A stretch of 64,000 nt of DNA from Takakia lepidozioides (Eukaryota; Streptophyta; Takakiopsida; Takakiales; Takakiaceae). The notes beneath the pieces were generated by a model. It was not told the origin of the DNA and searched no databases. It saw only the letters and a list, made by a program, of their open reading frames with translations. Each line of letters opens with the position of its first letter. The first letter of the stretch is position 1. Position numbers and translations under genes: made by a program. Below are positions 55,184 through 64,000 of this stretch, piece by piece. The stretch covers positions 9,548,001-9,612,000 of the forward strand of contig CM060733.1 of the NCBI GenBank assembly GCA_030704615.1. The letters run 5' to 3'.

Positions 55184-58100
55184 ACAGAGAATGCTTGCAA
55201 TGTGCAATGCTCACTTCTGTAGTGGTAGATTATGGTGGATTTGTGCTAGCTAATGAAGATGAAGCGACATTTTGGACTCAGAGCAATTGTGCTGCAATTC
55301 GAAGAGTTTCTCTTACTTACACGAGATTCTAGGTTTTGTAACTACCCCTGATTCCGTCTGTCATACCTACAACTATTAGGGTCTTTGATGTGTCACATTC
55401 ACAGAGACTCTTCATCTCCAAGTGTCAAGTTCACAATTACTTAGTATCTCCATATGTGACACCATATCCATTCAGGCAATGGCCTTGGAGGCTCCAAATG
55501 TTCTCTTCTAAACTGTTAGATTTCATAAAATCAATGGCTCTAATAGGGCTTAGTATGGCTACCAATAGGATGTTTGGCATGACCATAATAGGGCATATAA
55601 TGCCAGAGATAGGCACTTAGGTGACCAACATAGGGAAAAATTGATATTTGTTGCCTTGAAAGTGTAACTTGGCAGTGATAGGGTCTTCTACCCTAGTATA
55701 GGGCTAGAAACTTTTATAACCTTCCAACTATTAGTACACAAGTATGCAGGTAGTACTACCTTGGCTTGTGGCAGCATGGTAGATGATATTTAGCGTAACG
55801 TCCTCTAGCAGACCCATCTGTATAATGACAGTGTACTGTGGTGGGAAAATTAAGTAGGGGTTCAGACTGGTAAGAAATGAATGTAACGTGACATGGCATG
55901 TTGATCATCGGTTTTACACATATTGGCCTTACTTGTTTCAATAACGTAATGTCGGCTACATGAATCCAGTTAGTGATCAATATCCATGGTAATCAATATT
56001 TGTAAATACCAAATGATTTTATGTGCATTAATTTGACATTAGTACCTATTCATTCCGACAACAATACTTGTTGTGTTGAATATCATAAAAAGGGTATCGA
56101 ACTAATCACGACTTTGGGAACAATGCTCGTTTGAAATGATAAGAAAATCATATAGCTCTATTTTGCTTAGGGTGGAAGCATGATAGGGTAGACTCGACCA
56201 ATAGTGTTCAAGATTTCTTTCATGACATGTATTAGCTTGTCTACAGTTGAGGTTTACAGAGCACTTGGAATAACCCAAATCAGAAATGTCGTGCCCCGGT
56301 CCAATGCCAACGCCTCTAGAGTATCATCTCACCAACTCGAAAAAAAAATTGGATCGAAAATCCAGAAGTGGATTAAAGTGGCATGGATAAAAAAAAAAAC
56401 CATTCAACTGTTTCCTTGACAAACTAAGAAGTCCGTAGAAATGGTCAATAAACCTCTCATGCGCTCCCTTCACTCAAGTTCAAAAGTTATATCCAAAGAT
56501 GGTTTAACAACTGGACAACTCTGAGTTGTTGGAAAGTTGGTTATCATTCGGTGCTAGGGGAGTCAGACCTACGGAATCCTTTATATACCGCAAAATATCC
56601 ATTATAAGACTACGTATTATTTGTCCTGAGACATAGAATCTTTATCCCAAGCCATGGCATATTATCCTAGGCAAATAGAATCATTATCCCCAGCCACGAA
56701 ATCTTTGTTGTGCTCGACATGTAATCTTTATCCTACAACCATCTACAATGCGATGTTCAGAGGATCGGATCATGTAGCAGTTTTCAGCTTCTTGTGTGAG
56801 ACCTTTATGCTATCAAGGGCTTCAAATATAATTCTCCTTGAATTTGAGGGCCTATGATGAGTAACAAATTTTCTTATTGAAATTTTAGAATTAATTTTAT
56901 CACACATGTCACTTGATTTTGACTTTGTAACATTCTCAAGAAAATTTACTCAAAAACTTGGTTGGTTTTCATGATGATATTGAGTTTTCTTTAAAAAAAT
57001 GTTGGATCTTTATATGTGTTTTTTTCTTGGCGAAAATCCGCCAAATGGCGACCTCAAATAAGTAAAATGGAATATTTTGTCGTAAATTCCCAATTTTTTC
57101 ATGGATGAAATCGCCAAACTTCTACAAACAAATAGTAATGGATGATGAATTCGTCAAATACGCATGATATAAATGGATGAAAGTACATAGGAGGATGATT
57201 CTATCCAAATTTCAATGGATGAACATAATATATAGCTATTTCTAGTAAAACTTAATAGCCACTCGTGCCATTTTAAATTTTTTTAAAAATAATCACTGAT
57301 CACTATCGATAATATTGAATCTAGTTTTTTAGTTAAAAGAAAGTTTTCAGCTACTCCAACTACATCTTATTCTATAAATGTTCCTAATGTTCAATTAGCT
57401 ACTCCTAACTGATAGTGTAGCGAAATGATTGCCATGGAGGAATCGAATGTGCTAAGTTAGATTCACATGGTTTTGCGGCTTTTTGGTGGTACTGTTGCAC
57501 CTGCAGTTTTCAATGAAGATGTTACTCCCGCTGTTGATACACTGGTTCTTGTAGTTTTGCATTTAGCATCAGCTCCACTTGATTCTTTGGCATGAAGTTA
57601 ACTCGTGTAGCTCTTTCGAGGAAGTGACATTGATTACTGCAATTTCCCTTCTGTCCGATGTAATTTGTTTCAAGTCTACAACATCTTCAAAAACAGGAGG
57701 AGAGTTGTGGTCGGGAAGGTACGAAGGTACCTCCAATGCAAAGGAAAAATTAGGTCAGGTTCTTACCAGGTTTCCAATGTAGTTCTTGTATTTCACATTG
57801 TCACATTCATGTTCAAGTGCATGCGGCGTGTCCCTTATTGGTTCAGATGATGATGGACAACCATACCAAGAATTACACCCTGATTGTTGGAAGTTCTCAA
57901 TCAGGTTCAAATAAGTTCAAACATCGTAGTCTATGACTTTGGAACCGACTGCTGTAGCACAAGTGATAAATTTGATTATTGGTGGTCAGATGTTATCGTG
58001 GCCGGAATAGCTAGGATTCTTTGAATCACAATGTTTGATTTTTTCTGATGTTCAAGATGAAAATATGATATAGCCATGTTTATTCAGAATTTGTTTTGAA

Positions 58101-60067
58101 GCACTGGACATTGTCCACAAACACACTATACATAATGTGGGGAACATAGTGGGGGATCCCAGATTTATCACGGACGCATCTGAATCTGACCTTTTCAAAT
58201 GCAAACGCTCCTTGAAAATAGTAATCTTAGTTATGAAAATGGATATGACTTTTAGGCTTTTAGGCTTTAATCTTCCACTGTCTTGAGAAAATTTCTATAG
58301 ACATACTCTTGAAAGTGATTCGCACTTCTAGCAAAGCTGCATCCACTATAAGCAAATTACCCCCAATAATACATTAATGTTGCAAAGGAGATACTACAAA
58401 ATTAGTCTCCTTCATTTGTCAATAAATATAACATCTTAAACGAGATTTGCCAATATTCAAAGCTTCGACTTTGAAGACACTTGTGATTTGTAAAATGATC
58501 AATGATTGTGAATGCATCAAACTCAACCGATCATGTGATGTAGGTTTGAAAATATTACATAATTGCGTAGTTATACTATGTAGTATATCCCAACTCTAAA
58601 TCTAACCCAGACATGATGTAAATGGAAACTAAACATATACCACATTCTGTATACAACCTTGAAAACAACCTCCCGACATGATTATATATTTCATGGAGAA
58701 ACTGCAATATAACTCTCCAACTTTAAGGTCTTGCAAATGATAAGCATGGTATAAAAAAAGGTAACGGTCAATTCAAATGCTGACACGACAGCTACAATTG
58801 CCATAAATAGAAAAGGTCAAAAAACAATATTAGAGATTAATATGATAGACAAATATAATACTTACATACTAAGGGTTTGGCTGCAGTGGGGGATTACGAG
58901 CTAGAATCGGCTAGCTAACCTCCCAAATTTTGCTCAACGGGGGCTGCAGATGGGATCTCCAACACGGATATTACAGATCATGTTGGGGGCATGTCGGCTA
59001 TTGACTTATTGGAGTTTTGGTCAACACATAAGGGTTTACAAATACAAAAAGAGCTCCATTCGGGGTGGTTTTAAAATATCAATATGTGTTCTCCCTTTCC
59101 TTATCTCTACTTAGGTAGCTATTGGCCGCCATGCCATAAGCCTCCCTACAACAACCTTATTGAGCATATCCACTAATCAGCTACAGCAGTGTCTAACTAT
59201 ATGAAGTATGCTAAATCAGCTAATTCTGACGACCCAATTGCATCAAGACAGTCTTCCGACGACTTGCGATGCTTGCTTGGAGTTTAATCTTCATTTCATC
59301 ATTGTATGGAGTAGACATAGTGCCCTTCGCAAGCTTCCGCTCCAACTGATCCAGAACCTACAATATAATCTCACTTACAACCAAAATGAACAATTCCAAA
59401 GTCAAATCTACTGATTGCATGTAAAACAATATGATGCAATATCTTATTGGATGTCTTGCCCTACCTTATTGGATGTCTAGTTTTATTCATCTCGAAGCTG
59501 ACAGTGTCTTGAAATCTCTTGAGGCAAGAGGTCACACCATTTCCCTTCAAGCCCACTTTTGTCTATAAAACAATATCATTGCACATTAGTGTTCACTGAC
59601 GGTATATTTTGTATAGCCCTACCGAAGGTATCATAATAGTGTCTCCCTTTATGATAGTAAATTTGATTACGCAATTGAGAAAATGAGTTTCTTTAAAGAT
59701 CTCGCTAAGTAACCAAACACCTTCTTCTTCATAATCGTCATTAGGATCCTCTAAGATGGTTGGCATATCAATTCCAAGCCCATAAATGCTAGGCGTGCCA
59801 TACACTCCATCTTTCGTAGGAGGTCCAAATATTGTCCAATGATTTCATATCCTTTGGACAAAATGAAGTCATTAGGAGGTTGAGGTGAAGATGTAGATGA
59901 AGGATGTTGTTGCAAGCTCAACTGCATTCAGATATTGGCTTGTAGGATACAATGTTCTAGCTTCAGCTGTACAACCATCCTACTTGAAAAATGATAAGCT
60001 TCTAGAGTTCCTATCCCTTTTTGATTGCCCCTACCTATAAACTCTAACACATATCACGTTTCATCCC
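55184..60067. other. AT-rich gene-poor stretch
   Basis: No supported gene. Open frames are short and lack domain features. A minus-strand frame at 59593-59805 (ILEDPNDDYEEEGVWLLSEI) resembles acidic tails seen in transposon proteins, but I cannot assign it. Confidence 0.45.
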
Positions 60068-60802
60068 CTAATTTGGGGGCATATCCGACACTTTGTTAGG
60101 GTGGTGAAAAATATTGAAGGTAGAAATCGCAGCTATAAATCCAATGGCAAGAAAACCAGCCACACTGGTTGCAATTGATATCTCCACCCTTTCTGGTAAC
60201 CACTCTGCAAATGGTACACATTTTGTGGCAATATATCCGGTTTCAGCAGATGCCATTCCATTGCTAGAAGCAAGTATTAGGCAAGTATGCCGTTAGTTGA
60301 TCCAATATAAATGTCACAACTAGGACATCTTGCGCAAATGATGTATCTTGCTTTGTCCCCAAACTCAACAATGAGATTACGAGTTGCAAAATAGTACATC
60401 CAGCCACGACAACATTGATATAAAAATGAAATTTGTATTTTCACAATTGAAATTAGTACATCCTTGAAGATGGACAAACATACAATCATTATATAAAACT
60501 ACATAACCAAGCATTAATTATCCAAACAACATATGCATACAAATTTAATTCAAACAATTTTACGACTTTCATGTAAAGTGTGAGAGAGAAGATCAACTCA
60601 CTTGAGTGCCAAGATGCCCATGTACTTGGACTCTACCTCCACTATTGTCAAATTAATTGACGTAGGTCCGAAATGCACTCTGTTCTGATGTGACCATGTA
60701 GTATGCAGCTGTTATAGTCAATCCAAGAGCAGCCAGTCGCAATATAAATTGCAACACCTTTACCCGTATCACCTCCTTGCTAAAATGTGTTTGGGTAGCC
60801 AT
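60068..60802 (-). pseudogene. CASP-like (CASPL) four-transmembrane protein pseudogene
   Basis: From ATG 60802 the minus strand encodes MATQTHFSKEVIRVKVLQFI and a first hydrophobic helix (LRLAALGLTITAAYYMVTS), the layout of CASP-like proteins. A frame change near 60665 precedes VEVESKYMGILALK and a possible donor (GTGAGT). Further on, VVVAGCTILQLVISLLSLG and DVLVVTFILDQLTAYL give the second and third helices. An 11-bp near-tandem duplication (ATACTTGCCTA) then breaks the frame near 60275. The last part (ASSNGMASAETGYIATKC, WLPERVEISIATSVAGFL) forms the conserved fourth helix before the stop at 60068. No acceptor AG precedes the second helix, so the splice site may be lost. CASPL proteins are plasma-membrane scaffolds. 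Confidence 0.7.
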
Positions 60803-61425
60803 TAGATGAGTTGCCAGTACGGCTACTTCTTCCACAAAGGTTATAGTTACACAAAACACTAATTAGAGATAAAACGTTTGACTAGAAACTTGAAAGCACA
60901 CGCACACTCTTTCATAAACCAGCTCAAGGTTTGAGATGCATAAAACACAAACAGAATTGTGAGAGACTAATTGTTGTGGATGAACTTATATACTAATTAC
61001 CCTTTACTTTCTTCCAAACTTTTATTAAATTTGGCTTGAACCTGTTAAACTTTTTTTTCAGTTGCACATCCCGCCTACTAAATTCAAAATATCTCTTTGA
61101 CCTTCCCACTTTTGGAATGAAAAAAATAATTTTATTTTTTTCTTCTTTCAATAAGTATAAATGAAGTTCAGGGCCTTTTCCTGTTTTTCAAGGTGGGGGA
61201 AAAAAAAAAACCATCTACTAGATATTTACTAAAAGTTAAGGTGATCGTATTTATAAAAAATGTCTCTTAGATCTAATTATACAATTTTTTTCAAATGCAC
61301 TTATTTTCTCAAAAAACTTAATATCTTGAGCTCAGCACACTATAATAACTTTCCTAATTATGTCAATACAAAACCATTTGTTTTTCAGAGTAACGTCCCA
61401 AGAAGCTGCAAGACGATATACACGG

Positions 61426-61734
61426 CTACTTCTCAATAAGTGTGTCGAGCATTTTTAGAACATTATGTTCTACATATCTTTCCTTGTTTTGAAATTCTCC
61501 AACACCTCCACCACGACCTCTGCCTCCTCTTCCTCTACGAACTACATTGCCTCGTCCTCGGCCACCATTGCTCTCTGGGAATTGGCGTGGCCACACCTTA
61601 GGATGCAAGTCATAACAATGGGCTTCTCCATGCCCATACTTGCCACAAATGCCCACACTACAACTCTGTAGGCTGTGCTTATGCCAACCCTTTGCCTCTC
61701 TCTGGACAATTCTTCTTAACATGGGGTCCTCCAC
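61426..61734 (-). pseudogene. Gag-like fragment with CCHC-type knuckle and RGG-rich tail
   Basis: A 102-codon frame encodes SVGICGKYGHGEAHCYDLHP, like the CxxCGKYGHxxxxC...LHP knuckle of plant retroelement gag proteins but with the first Cys replaced. A Gly/Arg-rich segment (RGRGNVVRRGRGGRGRGGG) follows. It is short, isolated and has no neighbouring element parts. An RNA-binding fragment of another origin is possible. Confidence 0.45.
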
Positions 61735-62619
61735 AAAAATATAGTTCCATCAATGTTTTCTATTGCTTGTATTAATGCCTCGAACTTGTGGTTTGTAGGA
61801 TTGATGTTCTACCTCAAGTGTGCGAAACAAATATTCTAATTTTAGATCCAAATGAGGGGATGAAATAAATTATAACATCATAGATACTTTGGACAATGGA
61901 ATTTTGAATGTGTATTGTATCATCAATAAAATTCATCAAAAGTTAGATGATTATTAACCGTTGAACATCATCAACTCATGCATATAACTATTGCTTGCAC
62001 AATGATCATAGAATATTGGGTTAAGAGTTGAAAAGCCATTGTACATTGGAGGCAATCTCTTCAAGTGTGAGTGGAACCAATGACCATAAATTATTCATGA
62101 CATGATTTCACAATATACTTGTTGAATTATCTATCTCATCTCATTTCTCAAGTTGTCCAATAATTGAGTAAACCAAAAATATCCCAAGGAGAGACATACA
62201 CAAACAAAAAATTCAAGAAAAAATACGATCAAAACATTAGAAAAATAAAACCGTACATTAACATAAATGAAATACATCAAAAGTTATATAGGCTATGTGA
62301 CTTTGCACTCTAGACCTCTCCAACTACTCTCAATGAATTGGCTCTCCTACAACCAACTCCCCCATTGTCCATAGCTGCACAATGGTGAAAAGGTAGAAAA
62401 AATGCATCACCTTAAACGCGTTAGTACATATGTTTAGTGTGTTCCTCTTTAGATTACATTTGTTGTGCAAAGTATCTGGACTAACACCATACCCTGCCAT
62501 CCAATTTACCAAAAACAGAAAGAACAATAATTTTTTCAGGAATACATGCAAAATTGAAGATTTTATTGGAAGCTATGTGTCCATTGGTTTTGCAGCTAGG
62601 CTATCAAATCCAAAAAACT

Positions 62620-62803
62620 CTCAAGTGGTAATTATGAGTAGGTCTCTCGTCTCTGGGTTCGTCCCTCATCGTATGGTGTGTGTGATCCTTGAAGCTGGAT
62701 GGTCGTTTCGTACACTGAGGAGCCGGGTGGTGAAAGTGTCTGTTGCATCGGATCCATGTGCAAGGTTCGCGTTTTATGAAAATCTGTTGCTTGTACTTTC
62801 GGG
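62620..62803 (+). promoter_or_regulatory. 5' flank of gene C, similar to that of gene B
   Basis: The words CTTGAAGCTGGATNNTCGTTT and GCATCGG, and AAAATCTGTTGCTT just before the start codon, occur in the same order before gene B (about 24603-24680). The shared stretch suggests a common 5' UTR or promoter. No TATA box is identified. Confidence 0.45.
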
Positions 62804-64000
62804 ATGGCAGCGTGCTCGGGCGTTCTACTGAGCGCCCCTGTGGACTCCATATCCAAGGGCCTCACTTCTGGTTGGGCGAGCGACCTCACATCATGTGGCA
62901 GATTAAGTGGCTGGGCTGTGGAGCTGAAAGCGGCATCCTCCTTGGCAGTGTTCCCAGGACCAAGTTCCTTGCAAATGGTGGCGATGGCGCCTTCCGAGCC
63001 TTTTGGGCTACCGATGAAAGGTAATCACTAATTGCACGAAACACTTCGCAGCCACTGTGCTGTATGCACCGTGGGATGTAGGCTTGGAAGTTCCTGTTGA
63101 GCTATCTAGTGGAAGTAATCGAACCTAGTCGACGAAGCACGGAGATGGTCATACGCTATAATAGACACCGTTGCCCTCTTGAAACTTTTGGCATATCTGG
63201 GACGCAGGTCAACGCTGGAGCATGAAACAGCGCTGGCAGGAGTTCTTTAAAGATCCTTCACAATGGTGGAACTACGACGCCGACAAGGTGCCCATTCCTC
63301 CTCTAGGATGCGAAGGAGTCTGTCAAGGAGGACTGGATTGTACTCTTAGTTGTCGAGTTAAGTTGGAATCCCTGCTTGTTCTGCAAAAACCACTCTTACT
63401 GTCTTAGCTTGTTCTTCCTCAGCAGGGCATGAGAATGGGGTGCGCAAAGTTTCGTTCCTGGAGTTTGCAAGGTCTTGATGGTTGGAGCTTGGCCTTAGGA
63501 AGCTGTCGGTGAAACTATGGCTGCTCAGCTGCACCCTGGTGGTTTTCACAGACCAATCCAAGATCAGTGGACTACAAACATAAGCAGCACGCACAAGAGG
63601 GCCTTTGGATTCAGGGTTGGTTGAATCCTCCTTGGGTGAAAGAGAAGGTAGCTGCTGCAATGACAGAACATCAAGAAGAATGTGGTGAGGATCCCTTCTT
63701 CTTCAAAGCGTTGTTTTGTCCTGTTATCAGATTCGCATCTGCTTTTTCATCATGGGTTTTGTAACTTAGCTTGTTGGGTGGATCTATGGTGGCTCTGAGT
63801 GATTTTGACATCTGGGGTTGCAGGGAAAGACATGAAATCCAAATACAGAGACAAGGAGAACTCTGGAAGGAATGTGTTCCAAACCTTTGGCAAAGATGGG
63901 ACAATCAAGGTAGAAAGGTGATTGCCTGCTATGTTACTGAAGAAGCAGACAACAAGATGCATTGGAAAACTTCGCCGCTCTTTGTCATATTCTCCTCTCT
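62804..64000 (+). CDS. Gene C: PDF-motif protein, 5' part only (runs off the window)
   Basis: Exons read as 62804-63020, 63208-63287, 63552-63684 and 63824-63917, with GT-AG ends. Exon 1 starts MAACSGVLLSA as in gene B. Exons 2 and 3 form one PDF motif (WQEFFKDPSQWWNYDADK, then VDYKHK, LWIQGWLNPPWVKEKV). The fourth exon corresponds to exon 6 of gene B and should encode the first half of the next motif. It is 94 nt where 95 is needed to keep phase: one base is missing near GAGAACTCTGG (about 63860), so the WDNQGRK-type reading is out of frame. The gene lacks the middle cassette present in B. The PPR-DYW part, if present, lies beyond 64000. It is either a pseudogene or has an altered splice site. 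Confidence 0.7.

Noticed and set aside
1-64000. tRNA or rRNA genes
   Set aside because: I looked for tRNA-like A and B boxes and rRNA-like stretches while reading and found none I could support; a dedicated covariance-model scan was not possible.

Overview
The window looks like nuclear DNA of a seed-free vascular plant, most likely a fern (inference). The reasons are spliceosomal introns with GT-AG ends, a plant-type UBR7 gene, DYW-class pentatricopeptide (PPR) genes made of very similar P-L-S triplets, and many Ty3/gypsy, Ty1/copia and LINE remnants. I saw no bacterial or organellar organisation.

The main find is a family of three same-strand genes: A (11.1-16.8 kb), B (24.7-29.5 kb) and C (62.8 kb to beyond the right edge). 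Each starts with a short transit-peptide-like exon. Next come small exons that splice into copies of the PDF motif, the single-stranded-DNA-binding motif of plant OSB (organellar single-stranded DNA-binding) proteins. In A and B a large last exon completes the final PDF motif and continues into a PPR array with E and DYW cytidine-deaminase domains. Gene B reads cleanly through seven exons (1146 aa, three PDF motifs, five PPR triplets). Gene A has eight triplets and a duplicated array leader. Its middle PDF exons carry a stop and a frameshift, but skipping both keeps the frame. Gene C has the exon order that such skipping would give, with one apparent 1-nt deletion. An antisense PPR pseudogene lies at 32.8-34.0 kb.

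Layout: a decayed chromovirus-like Ty3/gypsy pol and possible LTR (1-3.2 kb); UBR7, minus strand, seven exons (5.1-10.6 kb), with a 778-bp tandem duplication of a LINE-like coding fragment in its last intron; gene A; LINE fragments (17.4-19.3 and 22.5-24.1 kb); gene B; a copia LTR plus gag fragment, the antisense PPR pseudogene and an inverted LTR piece (31.8-34.6 kb); a gypsy remnant with a DNA cytosine-methyltransferase-like C-terminal region in frame with its reverse transcriptase (34.7-36.5 kb); a 12.8-kb Tat/Athila-like LTR retrotransposon (36,589-49,404) inserted in the minisatellite LTR of that remnant, with GGTGG target duplications; 660-bp tandem repeats rich in CTAGTGG (to 50.8 kb); and gene-poor DNA to 62.8 kb holding a hairpin and a broken CASP-like membrane protein gene.

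UBR7 is an ordinary N-recognin-like gene. The PDF-PPR-DYW proteins are predicted to act in mitochondria or plastids, joining a nucleic-acid-binding motif of genome-maintenance proteins to an RNA-editing enzyme. Most other coding sequence belongs to retroelements. Exon models come from reading splice sites and phase by eye and have no transcript support.
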